NCBI GenBank assembly: GCA_026545765.1
Contig: JAIFAC010000243.1
Coordinates: 1 to 64,000 of the forward strand
Source of the DNA: Plantago major
Lineage: Eukaryota > Streptophyta > Magnoliopsida > Lamiales > Plantaginaceae
Direction of reading: 5' to 3'
DNA length: 64,000 nt
Part shown: piece after piece, positions 49,787-62,577 of the stretch
Numbering within the stretch: the stretch's first letter is position 1
Layout: the number at the start of each line of letters is the position of its first letter
Program-made: the position numbers and the translations under genes
The notes under the pieces: generated by a model
The model's database searches: none
What the model was told of the DNA's origin: nothing
Seen by the model: the letters and a program-made list of their open reading frames with translations, nothing else

Positions 49787-50167
49787 TGTCATCTCCATTA
49801 TAACTCCAAGCCATAATTCAACCCCAACAAAATCAATTCATCATAAAAAATTCAATATACATACTCGATTAAATTTCAAGCTCTAATTGATCCAACAAAA
49901 TTAATTCATCGGTAAAAAACAACGAAAACAAATAATTACGCTCGATTAAATTAAAATAGATTTCTTCGCTAACTTCGAATCTAATTGACTCGAAATTAAA
50001 AGGCAATTTATTATCTAAAAGAACGATAGTACTTACTTTCATTTACTTTTTTGTAATTAGGTGCCACGATAACATAGCGTAGCTTCCCAATTCTCGTTAT
50101 TAACTAGGGCTATGTTTAGCAAAACTAGTGAAAAACTAGGCAGTATCGATTAGTGATCAAGTAGTTG
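49787..50167. other. Intergenic, no gene recognised
   Basis: AT-rich DNA with CAAAATCAATTCATC-type repeats. It ends in CTATGTTTAGCAAAAC, which resembles the MITE termini at 11926 and recurs in altered form after the solo LTR (about 52120). Confidence 0.45.
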
Positions 50168-52055
50168 TCGAGCCCCAAAACCGAAACAATTTGGTAGCGA
50201 TAGCCGTCTATCGTGAGATAGGCTCACGCATGACGAAACCTTCCTTTAATCCTCAAATACATCAATTATCTCATAGTGGTACAAACAGAGCATCTAAATC
50301 CCATAAAATAATTACAACAATTACAAATTCTCAAGCGATTACAACGATTCCAATACTCAAGTCATCCTATACAATCTGAATCATCTTATACAATAGAAAT
50401 CTCGGTCGCAACAACTACTAACGACCTTCACATATCCATCATCGACCGTCTCAACTCCAAAGTATCTTCGTCCAATCACTTACTAAATATCTGAAAGGGG
50501 GGGTGTAAGGGTGAGCTCCTGGCACTTTTACCCGGATATAGAAAAGTTTACATAATATATACACACCGTTTTATATCAAACATAGCCGAAAATCATTTTG
50601 TATGGAACACATGTCACAATACACTATTCACATTTAGCTCGAATCAAATATACACTACCACACAAACCAAGTGGCACACAGGTCGGCTTTCACATAACAT
50701 ATTCCCTAACACAATAGGGGTCACACACATAACACTGGGAGTACTCCAAAGTACGATAATCCCTCGAAAGGGTCACACACTTCATAGGCATATCGATGAG
50801 CTTAAATGTACACATAATCCATGCTTTATCAAATCACTTTCACAAATCGCATACACAGACAAAATATTTTGGCATACATATACTTGATCCTTTTTCGAAT
50901 AGACTATTATATCAAGTCTCATTACTTGATATAATTAATAACCATAAGTTCTTTGTCAAACTTTAAAACAATACATATATATAGTATAACTATAAAATAA
51001 AGCAAAAGTGTCAAGAGTTCCCTTACCTCGAGGTCGATCTGACTTAACATAGCCAACCACAAAGCTCCAACGTGTAACTCAAATTCTCCAAAGTCACCTT
51101 GACCCTTAAATCCTCCAATAACACCACTTGCTAAGTCCACAAAGCCTCTACTTCAGTTTAAAAGGTCGAAACTGAGAAAACGGGTAAAAAGGGCAAAGCA
51201 GTAAATTTGTGGAGCTAGGAAAAATTGGAATAAATGGTTGTAATTACGCAATGTCTAGGGTATAATGGTAATTTTCTAGACCAAGATAAATTTGGAAATA
51301 AAAAGGCTAAGAATATGGAATATCATGGGACTCAAACGGTGACCTCATACAAACCATAACTTTGTCACTCCGCCTTTCGGACATAATGGCTCTTGTTACT
51401 AGTACTCATCAATAAACAATTCAACGTATAATTGAGTATTTAACCAATTAATTTACAACCAAGTCCCTTGCGACTCAAATTCTCCAAAGCAACACTTCAA
51501 GTTTACGCAAATATTCACATAGGTCCTACGAATCCTAAAACTTTCCAAACTTCCTAAAATTGAACCAAACTCCTCCAAATCCAAGCAAGGGCTACGGAAT
51601 CGATTACCCATCATCTCCTCCATCTAAAACCATCAATAACGGTCCAACATCAATGAATCGGTCGAATCAAATCGAATTAAGCCCTCCATGTTTCTTGTCT
51701 CCATGTCGCGATCTACAACACCAAACCCAATTCGATTTTGATCCAAAACTACTCGATTCAGTTACAAATCCGGTTTAGTCTCGTGTAGATATCAAGATCG
51801 AGCAAAACTACATGTTCATACGGAATGAGAAGAAAGAAGAACGGCTTACACAAAAAAAAAGAAGAAAAAAGAGACTTAATTAGGGTTTGAGATTGCGCTT
51901 TAATTTGGACTCTAAATGAATCCAAACTAACTCAATTAATCACGAATTAAATCCAACAATTATCGTAGCCCGTCTCGACTTAATCAACCCATAAAAGAAT
52001 GACGATTCAAATCCCGTGTTTCAACTCACGTCTAATTAATTTCCGGGATTTTACA
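50168..52055 (-). mobile_element. Solo LTR, probably Ty3/gypsy
   Basis: 1,888 bp with a 5-bp duplication AGTTG on both sides (50163-50167 and 52056-52060). On the minus strand it begins TGTAAAATCCCGGAAATTAA, a start style common in plant gypsy LTRs. It carries no polymerase, integrase or gag sequence. The other end reads GGGGCTCGA, not the usual CA, which may be a base-call problem. Open frames inside (50191, 51560) have no family signature. Confidence 0.68.
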
Positions 52056-53819
52056 AGTTGATCAAGAGCTGATTAGATAATTGATTAACTAACTAATAAG
52101 CTAACTGATTTTAATATAGGTGTTTAGCAAATTAACTGAAAAGCTAGCTAATATTTTGTAAAATGACATATAAGGGCATTACTCTTATTTTTATTTTATT
52201 TTAATTAAACTTCATCATCGTATTATTAGTTTATATTTTTCTAAATAATGGTACATCACATTTTTTTGTCTAATTATTCAAATATATACTCGATGTACTT
52301 TTCACATACTCTAATAACGTCATTAAAAATTATCAGAAGTTGAAAGAAATATTCGTGTCTAATTATTCAAATATATATACTCAATGTACTTTTTACCACC
52401 ACTTTAATAACGTCACTAAAAATTATCAGAATTTAATATTGTAATAGTATACATGTGTATATTTCAAAGAGGCGGATGAATTAAAAAGAGACAAATATTA
52501 TAACGATTGTTTTTTTCTATTTTATTTACTTGTAGGTCAGGGTCATTTGTGGAAAGAAAAGATAAGAAGGGGCTTTTTTTTTAAAAAAAAAAAAATCTAT
52601 CTTGGTTATCTTCTCAACTAGCTAGCTAGCTGGTTTGAGAAAATTGCGCGTTCATCTTGAGCTTTTATTAGCTAATGATCAAAGAAGCTCTTGGGGTGGA
52701 AATGTTAGTGCTAAGCGAACTGGGTGTCTGATACACCCATTTAGTGGTTGTTTGGGAAGCGGTTAAAATGAACCGGATTTTAATTTCGTTTTAACCGTGA
52801 ATAGTAACTGAAATTGAAAATTTATGTTTCGGATGGAATTAAAGTTCTATAAGTTTTATTATAGGGTTGTTATATAGAGTATAATGAATGATAAACTAAG
52901 AATACTTAGTCTCATAAAAGTCCTACTACATTTGGAGAGTCCGAGAGACCCCTATGTTTTGACTCAAATTGTCTAGGTTTAATGGTTTGCTCATTTTCGC
53001 GGGTCGCATATATATTTGCAAATATGGATCCGGGTCTAGCGGATTTTTTTTTAAAATTTTCGGATATGGGTGGAGTATGAAATCCTTTTAACCCTTCACT
53101 TTTCTTATTTCATTCATTATTTCTAGTCTCATCCAAGCATCAAACCCTACCTTCATCTTTCTCTCTCTAAAACCATATTCATGGCGAAATTAGCAATCCA
53201 CAAATTCGTGTTGATAGAATGAAGAGATCTGGAGGATTGAGACCGTCAGAAGACATCGGATCGGTGAGATTTGTGAGTCGGCGATCGAGATCGGAGCATT
53301 CATTCATGGAGGAGACTGTGAGATTGTAGATTTCAGTCAGATCGGAGCATTGGTCATCGATCCGACGTTGGTGATATTGCAGATTTCTTAGAGCTTACGG
53401 CTTGCGAGCATACGCCGCCATTGTTCGCCAGAATTGGCTTCGTGTTGCTTGCAATTGTGATTTGTGATGGAATGTTAAGCTGTGTGTTCGTGTTGATGAA
53501 ATGCTCTGAGCTCAGCTGAATTCAACAACAAACTCAAACCGTTTGTTTGTGTTAAATTCAGGTATTATATTTGTTATTTATTATCTTCACCTTCCACCTG
53601 CATTCATGAATTTCCTCCTCTCGATTCCACAAACTACTTCAATCCTATGCATAGACTTTACTTGACTTGATTTACTTGTTCTGATTGTTATTACGTAATC
53701 ACCACTTTCTTTTCCTTTTCCTTTTTGAGTCTGATGAGCTAATTTCATTCTGATTATTGTGTACTTTACTGCCAATGCGAGAAACTGCTTCAATTTTATG
53801 GGCTTCAATTCTGTTTGTT
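52056..53819. other. Intergenic, no gene recognised
   Basis: Includes a poly(T)/poly(A) pair near 52575 and a CT-rich leader-like segment with an ATG at 53181 that stops after 14 codons. It is followed by GAT/CGG-rich sequence to 53400. It could be the end of an unidentified DNA transposon. Confidence 0.4.
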
Positions 53820-54654
53820 GTTGGTTTATTGTGAAAAGATAGATGTGTTGTATATTGTTTAGTTTTTTTGTATAGATGGTCTATGTTTTAGTATAAATTG
53901 TCTATGTTGTTCGTTGTTGCTGGTTTAGTTTTCGTATAATTTGTCTATGTTTTACTATATATTGTCTAGTTTTTTGTATAAATAGTCTATGTTTTAGTAG
54001 AAATTATCTATATTGTTCGTTGTTGCTAGTGTAGTTTTTTGTATAAATTGTCTATATTGTTCGTTGTTGCTAGTGTAGTTTTTTGTATAAATTGTCTATG
54101 TTTTACTATAAATTGTCTAGTTTTTTTTATAAATAGTCTAGTATGTATTGTCTAGTTTTTAACATGTATCATCTACTTTTTATGATTTTTAGATTTGTTA
54201 TGTAGTTGTGTACATTGTATATGTTTTTTGTGGAGATTTGTTGTTTGTTTGAATTTTCTGAATGTTTTGTGTGAAATTGTCTAGTTTTTAACATATATAT
54301 TGTCTACTTTTTAATGTTTTTACAGCTTTTTGTGTGAAATTGTCTAGTTTTTAACATATATTGTCTAGTTTTTATGTAAATACCTTATGTTTTAGATTTT
54401 TACATATATGGTCTAGCTTTTAACAATATTTGTCTAGTTGTTCATGTTATATCTTTCTGTTGTGCAGTTGTGTTGAACTGTCTAGTTTTTAGTATGTATT
54501 TTCTAGTTTTTCATATAAACTGTATAGTTTTTAATATGTGTTGATTTGACTGGTAATCTTAGTACTTCTGACTGTTTTGTTTTTCTGATGAAACATATGA
54601 AGTTGTTCCAAGGAACTCCTTTTCCTTGCAAGGATCTAATGCAAGTATGTACTA

Positions 54655-54902
54655 GTTACTCCGTCCCGTTCCATATTACCCATTTTAACTTTTTTCGGTC
54701 AACCATTTTCAACTTTAACTACAAATAAATCTTAAACAGTAAATGTAAAATGTTCAATTAAATTATATTATGATACTTTAAGTACTAAAGTTTCATAATA
54801 TAATTTAATTGAACATTATACATTTGCGGTTTAAGATTAGTTTGTAGTCAAAGTTGAACGATATTTGGAAAAGTCAGTAAATAACGAAGACGAGAGGAAA
54901 TA
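54655..54902. mobile_element. Stowaway-like hairpin MITE within the motif array
   Basis: TACTCCGTCCCGTTCCATAT at the left, a degenerate inverse with GACGAGAGGAAATA at the right, and a strong internal palindrome around ACTTTAAGTACTAAAGT. Confidence 0.62.
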
Positions 54903-54959
54903 ATTTATGTTTTTAGATAAATTTTTTCCCTAAGTTTGTAGATAAATTGTGAACTTCTT

Positions 54960-55196
54960 GCATCATTTTTTCTGAGCTTTTGTTTTGGTTTTGTGTATAG
55001 GTGAATCGTAGGAAATTCCTTCGTGTTGAAATTTGCTCAGCTCTTATTCTTGCTGACGCAAATGGTTTGAGATCTGATATTTTGACAAAGGTTCATCATT
55101 TAACAAAGAAGATGCGATAAAGCAAATGAAGGAGAATGAAAAGTTGAAAAGGCTAGAAGCAAATAAAGCTGCTGATGAAAAAGCTTCTCAAGTTTG
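54960..55196 (+). pseudogene. Unidentified gene fragment, charged helical segment
   Basis: After a TTTTGTGTATAG acceptor-like site, the sequence codes for a stretch resembling EDAIKQMKENEKLKRL and then EANKAADEKASQV, with a frame change near 55090. It is Lys/Glu-rich and probably a coiled coil. I do not recognise the family. It may be a captured host fragment inside a DNA transposon that includes the flanking motif blocks. Confidence 0.3.
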
Positions 55197-55743
55197 AAAA
55201 ATGACCTGCATAATTGTCTAGTTTTTACAACATATTGTCTAGTTTTATAATTGAATTGTCTAGTTTTGTAAATGAATTGTCTAGTTTTATATTACTTGTC
55301 CAGAAATTTACTCACTCAGTGTAACATAATTGTATATATTGTCTAGTTTTTACTTTATATTGTCTAGTTTATGAAAGGAATTCTCTAGTTTTTACATGAT
55401 ATTAAATTTACATTATATTGTCTAGTTTTTAAATTATATTGTCTAGTTTTTACTTGACCCGTTTTTAATGAGTCCGGGTCAAAAGATCCGTTAAAAACCA
55501 TCATAAGCCAAGTCGAAAAAAAAGGTATAATTGTCTAGATTTAACGCTTGAAGAGTACTTTTGGAACTCTCCTATATATAGGGTCTCTGAAATGGACTCA
55601 ACTAAGAATTGGTATCCTTATGTTGTACTCTACTTTATTATACAAGAAGTCGACCTTATTTTATATTGGTGTATACTGGGGAATGCTTTTCGTGGGGTTT
55701 CTTAAAGAAAAATAAAGAAAAAGAATAAATTGATGTGGTGAAT

Positions 55744-55893
55744 ATAGAAGTTATGAATTCATAGAAAGTGAATTAAATTAATTGTTAGGCATAAGCCTCT
55801 ATATATACAAATCTATAGTTAGAATCCTAATAGTAAAAGGTTTCGAGATATAACTAAAGAAGGTAGAATTCTATAACTAATCAACTTCCTTAA
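55744..55893 (-). repeat. 3' LTR of copia-3
   Basis: Matches 59116-59262 almost base for base. Followed inward by the CG-rich polypurine tract. Confidence 0.75.
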
Positions 55894-58800
55894 TACGCCC
55901 CCGCAAAATAGACGTTCCATCGGCAACGGAAATTTTGGAGCGCAAGGTCTCAAAACGAGCTCGAGGAAGGGGTTTGGAGAGCATCGCAAGTTGATCCAAA
56001 GTATTAACGTAAGACACGGAGATGAGACTCTTTGTGACAAGTCGCGGACAAAGTGCAAATCAAGCGTAATATGCTTCATGCGGAGTGCATCCTTTGGATG
56101 AAGAGCAAGGCGAGTAGCACCTATATTATCACAAAGGACACGAGGACTTGTCCAACTGGTATACCAAGCTCATGAAACAACTGTTGAATCCAACAAACTT
56201 CAGAGAAGCGAGGCGAGCACGATATTCAACCGGTTGAGGAACGAGCAACACCTGGCGCTTTTGAGAACCAAGAAATAGGATTTGGACCAAGGAAACGACA
56301 TAAGCGGTGGAACGCCGTCACTCAAATCACCACCAAAATCGAGTCGAGAAGAGCAGCGGAACAAATCGAGGGAGGGCGAAGTAAGAGACCATAGTAAATG
56401 GTGCCTTAAGATAGCGAAACAACCTTTTGACAGCTCCCCAATCATGATCGGAAGGATTGGCCATAGATTGTCTGGCAAGACGTTCACCATAAAAGCAATA
56501 TCGGGACGAGTTAAGTGTGAGATTGGAGACCTCCAAAGAGCATACTCGACAGCAACCAAAGTAGTACGCTTAATAGCCATAGAGTGGATAATGGTTTGCA
56601 ATCGTCCATGTGATGTCGACGAAGAAGATCCATAGTATACTTGTGTTGAGAAAGAAAGGCGTGCTTTAAACTTATCGAGAGCCGTCAGTTTACGTTTCAC
56701 TCAAAAACCCATTTACATCCAACGACATTCTCACTCGGAGGAGGAGACAAGATCCCATGTGCCGTGTTTTGTGGGAGCTGTGAATTCTTCATACATTGCT
56801 TGGACGCCAACGGGGTGCAAGAGCCTTAGAAAGCAGTAGGTTCCTCATCGGATGACACGGGATGATGGGTGGTGACATGAAATGTCTTAGGTCTAAATAT
56901 GTTGTGTTGACTTTGTGGACATATTATGGGGCCGGGAGGGTGGTTGGTTAGTTCGACGGGAGAGCACCTGGAGGCCGAGTGGGCTCACTAAGAGGTATAG
57001 CACATGGTGGGGTTGAAGGTGACACGGGAGAGGAGAACTCGGGTTCAGCTGACAATAAAGGAGAAGTATGTGTGGGAGTATGAGGTAAACTAGGAGATGG
57101 CGGTGTGGTAGGCACATGAGATGTTACTATAGTTGGTCTTGTCTTTGGTGTGCAACTGCAGTAGAGGTGGTGTTATAGTTGGTGCTGCTGGCGGTGCAAT
57201 ATGATGAAATGTGGTAATTGGAATCGAAGATGGTGGAGTAGGAGATCTTTGGAGGAGGCGGAGCGGGGAGTTTTGAGCGGAAAATGAATTAGAAACGCAC
57301 ATGCCGTGATACAAATACGAGAGTTATCGAGTCCATACAACGATAAGCACTTTGTGAGGTAGAGTATCCGATGAATAAACATGGCGAGATGGTGAGTCTA
57401 GCTTAGTTGATGTAAGGCTTGACCATGGAAAACACAAGCAACGAGGTTCGCGTTGAGATAATTGAGTAGAACCGAATAAAGCCTCAAAGGACTACGCCCG
57501 CAAAATTGGCGTAGGAGTGGTTGATCAAGTATGTTCTTTGTTTGAGCGCACATGACCAGAAATGGTGAGGAAGGCCTGCATGATGGAGAAGAGCGCGACC
57601 CGTATTAAGAAGATGTCTATGACGGCGCTCAGCAATACCATTTTGTTCGGGAGTGTGTGGTGTTGTAGTTAGGAAACTGATACCGGAGGAAGCAAAATAG
57701 CGGCGTAAAACAATAAATTCTCCACCATTATCACTGTAGAAGTTTTTAACCTGATGACCAAATTGTTTCTCAATTAAGGGAACAAGGCGTTGAATGATAG
57801 GTTGCAACTTAGGACTTTGCTATAGGGAACAACCAACAATATCGGCTAAACAAGTCAACAAGTAACAAGTAGTATCGACTGCCATCCACAGAAGCAACTG
57901 AAGTAGGACCCCAAACATCAGCAAATATATAATGTAGAGGATGTAAGGCAGTAAACGAAGAGTCACGGAATGGTAATTTCTGAGTCTTACTAATACTACA
58001 TGAGACGCAGAACTTATTTAAAGTGCGAATAATGAAGCGGTAACTTGAACTTAGAAATAATATTGGAGCTAGTTCAATGTGATGGATGACCGAGTCTAGC
58101 ATGCGGTGAGGGTTGTTGCGTTCGCCCATAGAAGAAAAGAGCGCTTGATTTCATGTATCTACTAGGTGGTAAAGTAATAAACTCCTTTATTGCAAAGTCC
58201 TCGTGCGAATGCGCCCCGTGAGGAGATCCTTCACAAGAAAGTAATTCGGGAAAATTCAAGAGACGCCATTTGCGTGTAAACTCATGAACGGATAAGAGGT
58301 TATGCTTAGTAGGCACACGTAACATTAGTTAGAGTTAAATTGCGGTCGGGTTGGAAACAATACCGTGCAAGATGACTAATAAGCAAACAGAACCATCGGA
58401 TGCACCTCTTCGTTACCATCATATGCAAATTTGGTGGAAAGATTATTGCGTTTTATGTTATGGTGTGATGCACCGAGTCGACAAGCCAAGATGGATGTAT
58501 CGAGTGGAGGAAGACTGGTAGTGTTAGCTTGAAGATCGTGCATTCGATATCGTGGAGTAATGGGACCAGGAGTGTGGTAGAGTCGACAATTAATTTGACC
58601 AATTTGAATATGAGTATTGCGATGAGTCATCTTGCAGATCAAATAGGAGAATAAGGTGGGTGTTGGGTAATTATTTTGCCAAACTTGTGAAAAGTGGTTA
58701 TTGACTTGTTTTGAGTAAAAATCGGATCGAGCGAGACAAATCGTTGGTTTTCTGCAACTCCGGTGAAATAGAGGAACAATGACGTAGAAGAGCAAGGCGC

Positions 58801-59115
58801 GAGTAGGGGTGCAGAGCAATTAATTAAGAGCAGCAAAACGTTGGCAACAACTTGGACATAGGAATGAATTAAGAGGATTGATGAATCGTTTGAGAAAGCA
58901 CAGCTCAATAACGATAATGGGATGAGTAATTAATTAAGAGTAATTGAAATTGGTGAAGGTGAATTGATTGATGACGGCAAGTGGTGTAGGTAACTGAATT
59001 TGGTGATATTATTTGTTCAGAGTAGCAAATCGGTAGAGGACCAGAAGGAGCGGATGGTTGGTGGTGCAGGATCTGTATGTCTATGCTCGTGAGAGTCTTA
59101 GCGAACTGATTCCAT

Positions 59116-59262
59116 AGAAGTTATGAATTCATAGAAAGTGAATTAAATTAATTGTTAGGCATAAGCCTCTATATATACAAATCTATAGTTAGAATCCTAA
59201 TAGTAAAAGGTTTCGAAATATAATTAAAAAAGTTAGAATTCTATAATTAATCAACTTCCTTT
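59116..59262 (-). repeat. 5' LTR of copia-3
   Basis: Matches 55744-55893. Adjoins a TGGAATCAG primer-binding-like site on the minus strand. Target duplications were not clear. Confidence 0.72.
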
Positions 59263-59447
59263 CCTTAATAGTGAACGCACCTGTATCGTGAAGGCCGTAT
59301 TAACAACTCAAAAAATCTATGAAGTAATAGATTACAACTGGAGTCCTGAAACAAATTGAACAGGATCTTGGAATTTCATCGCTATATATAATTGATTGAC
59401 ATATCTTGGATGAAAGTTAAAACAATTAATCTAGATCACTCTCGAGC

Positions 59448-60529
59448 ATGATGAACCAGAGTAAAAAGACCGGATCTTGGATTGATCTTCCCCGAGACAT
59501 AATTCAATTAGTTCTTACAGATTTTAACTATTTTGATAGAGTTCGTTTTCGTGCCGTTTGTAAAACTTGGCGGGAATCGACCGATGACACTGCTGATAGT
59601 TTGCCATTGGTAACACATTATCCTGGACGTTATCTGAAGCACCTCCAGGCACAAACCTACGGTTTACGTGTGAGTTATTCGATCCGTTCGCAGCAAAATC
59701 TCATCAAACTTCCGATTTCATACCGAACTTGAAGAGTCTCCGTATGCAGCACGATGATTTAAGTCTGTATGCCGCAAAGCATGGGTGGGTGCTTCTCGGT
59801 TTACCAGAACGTCGATCTTTTTTCCTCCACAACCCCTTAAGCAGTGAAACTATCCCGCTGCCGCGATTGAAGAGCTCCAGATGTGTCTCCGCAGCTACGT
59901 TTACCGATAATCCAAAGTCTCCCAAGTGTGAAATTTTGGTGTTGTGCAGGTGTATAGCTCATCGTAGACTGTGGTTGTACAGATATTGCCCTTCTGGGGA
60001 TACGAGTTGGAGCACCAAATTTCTTGAATTTACTGAGGGAAGAATGTTCAGCATGTATTACAGCAAAGAGTATCTCTATTACCTTTCCGAAGATGCCACT
60101 TTGAGAAGCTACAACCTAGCCTGCGGGACCTTGATGACTCATATCTCAAAGATCGTGCCGCCTGATTTCGCTTTTGGGTATTGGATGATCGAAAACGAGG
60201 AAGATCTTATAATGGTATGCAAGTACATGTTGAGTGATAGTAGCTTTCAGTGGTTGGCTTATAAGTTAGATTCTGCAATGAGTTGGGTTCCAGCAAATTG
60301 GAGATCGAAGAAAGTTGCAATTTTTATCAGTGGGAAAATAGCAATTTCCAGGCCACTTAATGTGCAGAACAATGGAGATTGTCTTGTCTTCTCACAAGAG
60401 GTTGATCGTGACGATATTTATAAGTATAGAGTTGCTTGTTACTCGTTGACGGAGAGAAAAGAAGTGGAGTCGAAAGAGTATAACTGGATCGGCATGTCAT
60501 GTTGTAAGAAGAAGATGGCTTTTGTTTAG
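59448..60529 (+). CDS. F-box protein with DUF295 (KIB1-like), one frameshift
   Basis: F-box proteins of this class are substrate adaptors of SCF ubiquitin ligases. The first frame (59448-59732) starts MMNQSKK and contains the F-box: WIDLPRDIIQLVLTD, then FRAVCKTWRES. Frame three takes over at about 59700 with DFIPNLKSLRM, and continues to the stop at 60529. It contains WVLLGLPERRSFFLHNP and the DUF295-type beta-rich tail (SKEYLYYLSED, LACGTL, SRPLNVQNNGDCLVFSQEV). Together they give about 360 residues, a usual length. One missing base between about 59690 and 59715 explains the shift. Since the rest is clean, either this is a base-call error or the gene died recently. Confidence 0.82.
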
Positions 60530-62457
60530 GCTCCTCAATGGACTGGAAATTAGCTAGTTTAATTTTTCTTGCTTTGTTTAGATTTTTCAGGTACAAACAA
60601 GTCTACTGTCAGTTTTGTAATTTTCGGTTCGGGTATGTTGCTGATGCTCAAGTTTTGCTGCGTTGCTATAAACTCTTCTACTTAATTTGTTTGGTTTAGC
60701 TGCTTCAGAGAAAAATTCTTACTTTGTTGTTAGGACAACAGATAAACTTTCATAACAGAATCCTTAGCTAGAATAGAATCTAGTGGATGTTGTCTCTTTT
60801 AAGTTTAACAACAGGCATCTATCAGTTTAGGTGGAATTTGCTGAGATTTCCGATGTTTTATTAATTAGATTAACCATGTGGTTTTTTATTTTAACCACTG
60901 TGTATTTATTTAATTGTTTACGGAGTGAAATTCTGGACACCCTAGGATTCAGCATAAATAAGAATTCTTGAACTGATATGAGTTTTAATCTTACTAGAAT
61001 TATTTCAAGTAATGACATTTCATCTAGCGAAGGTTACATAAGTTTTGTTTGAAAGCAGGTTCGATAACATGAATGTGTCGATCAGTCGACGATTGATGAG
61101 ATCAATTGTACATCCAGAACTGAGTGACAGAATTTAGCTAGAGAATGTGTAATGGAGTAAACATTCTGTTTCTTGAAACAGAGTATTGTTAATCCTCATA
61201 GTGTATCATAACTCATTCCATGTGCTAGCAAAGTAGTACTGCTGTAGGCAGCCAATATATGTGGCTACAAGTTCTAGTCTAAGAATTTCACTCTATATGT
61301 ACTCTTTTTGTTGCATTTTTTATTTATTTATGTTTATCTTCAATCATATCTTATCTTTCAATTCATGACATGGGCTGCACTGCACAAGCTATTATTTCTG
61401 ATGATCACATGGAATTCCATTTATTGTTATGATTGCTGGTTATTTTATTTTGTGGACTCTTGTCTAGTATCTAGATATCCAGTTCGAGTTCAACTTAATA
61501 GGCACATTATATGTTCTGATTGAGAAGTGAAACAATTGGAACAATCCCGGACAACAAACTCTACGGTATTTTCATGGATCGAAATCAAGGGCACTAGTTT
61601 CTCCAACTCTGTTAGTCCCTTGACTCTCCTGCTAGTCGGGTTCGTGCATTGACCTTAAACAGATCTTGGCTGTGCGTTTTATTTCTTGAGCGGAGAGAAA
61701 ATTAATTGGTTTTCGTGAAATAGCCAAGTACGCACCTGAGTCGAGCCGAATATGGATAGCATAGCTTATAGCTATAGCTACTGTGCCTCCATCCCTGGAG
61801 AGTGGTTGACAGTATGGGAAACATATAACTGCAAAACTAACTCACTGACAGCATGTGCTTCAATTCTTCACAAACTCAACTCCAACATTCAGTTGGAAAA
61901 TCAGACACAGTCTCCACAACATAGTCAACCTCAACTGCTCATCATGCATGATCTGCATGACTCCAATTTAGTATATATGCAAGTTTCATGACCACATAAC
62001 TATTTAATACTACTAGTCTAATACTACATGCCATTCTTTCTTGTGGTTATTTGCATAATCACTCCATGTCTGCTATTTATAAGGCAGTCCTTCGATCTTG
62101 AGAAACTACCGGGATTGAATGCAAGCCCCTCCTCAGGCAGATTCCTCCTTTTGCTCCTCAACCTACCGGGTATTAGAAGCCGTCTCCAGCTGTCTTATGT
62201 ATTGCACAAGTTAATAATATATGAACGCTTAACTAGTTTTCATCATATGTTCATAACCTAAAGATCCCGAACATGTAAATTTTTCCGTAATTTGGCTATA
62301 CACTTTAAAATATTTCGCGTTTATCCAAAGGTCATTAGAAGTCGATTCATCATACTTGAGGGATTGTCCATGTAATAGCACTTGCTAGAGGGAGTGATTG
62401 TGAATTTTAGCCTTAGATGACAACAACCCTTTGTATAATGGGGCACATTTTCCAAGC
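60530..62457. other. Intergenic, no gene recognised
   Basis: 3' flank of the F-box gene and promoter region of the SAUR gene. Open frames at 61308, 61752 and 62028 have no family signature and no supporting context. Confidence 0.55.
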
Positions 62458-62459
62458 CT

Positions 62460-62468
62460 ATATATATA
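62460..62468 (+). promoter_or_regulatory. TATA box of the SAUR gene
   Basis: TATATATAAG about 110 bases before the ATG at 62578, with a CT-rich leader after it. Confidence 0.55.
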
Positions 62469-62577
62469 AGAAGAGACCTCCATCCCTTTTCTGCATTGGT
62501 ACAAGTCTCCATTCTCAAACTCCACTCCTATCATTTCATTCTTCACTTAATCTTCTAAGTGTTTACATTTATGAGCA

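Larger units (their letters stand above)
53820..55540. repeat. Dispersed AATTGTCTAGTTTTTA motif array
   Basis: Around 19 copies of GTCTAG, mostly as ATTGTCTAGTTTTTA, plus many GTCTATG variants. They occur at irregular spacing of 15-60 bp in two blocks (53820-54540 and 55205-55540). Between them lie a MITE and a short segment with exon-like coding. All copies are in the same orientation. Confidence 0.8.
55742..59265 (-). mobile_element. Ty1/copia retrotransposon lacking the RT core (copia-3)
   Basis: Minus-strand element between near-identical LTRs of about 150 bp (55744-55893 and 59116-59262; landmarks TAGAAGTTATGAATTCATAG and GCATAAGCCTCTATATATAC). A GC-rich purine tract (TTTTGCGGGGGCG on the minus strand) follows the left LTR inward, and TGGAATCAG, similar to the tRNA-Met primer site, abuts the right LTR. 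Coding relics from right to left: gag/protease with LGASHH (about 58470), integrase with HARLGHPSHRMLDS (about 58085), FADVWGP (about 57900) and NFYSDNGGEF (about 57735), a Pro/Ser linker, VVGCKWVF (about 56715), then a jump to RNase H-side sequence with LTRPDIAFMVN (about 56500). The segment that should hold YVDD is missing. Confidence 0.82.

Noticed and set aside
53820..55540. CRISPR-like array
   Set aside because: Plant nuclear DNA, irregular spacing, very short degenerate motif, and no conserved spacers or cas genes.
61752..62261. Two short open frames upstream of the SAUR gene
   Set aside because: No known domain, no RNA-gene features, and base composition like the surrounding intergenic DNA.
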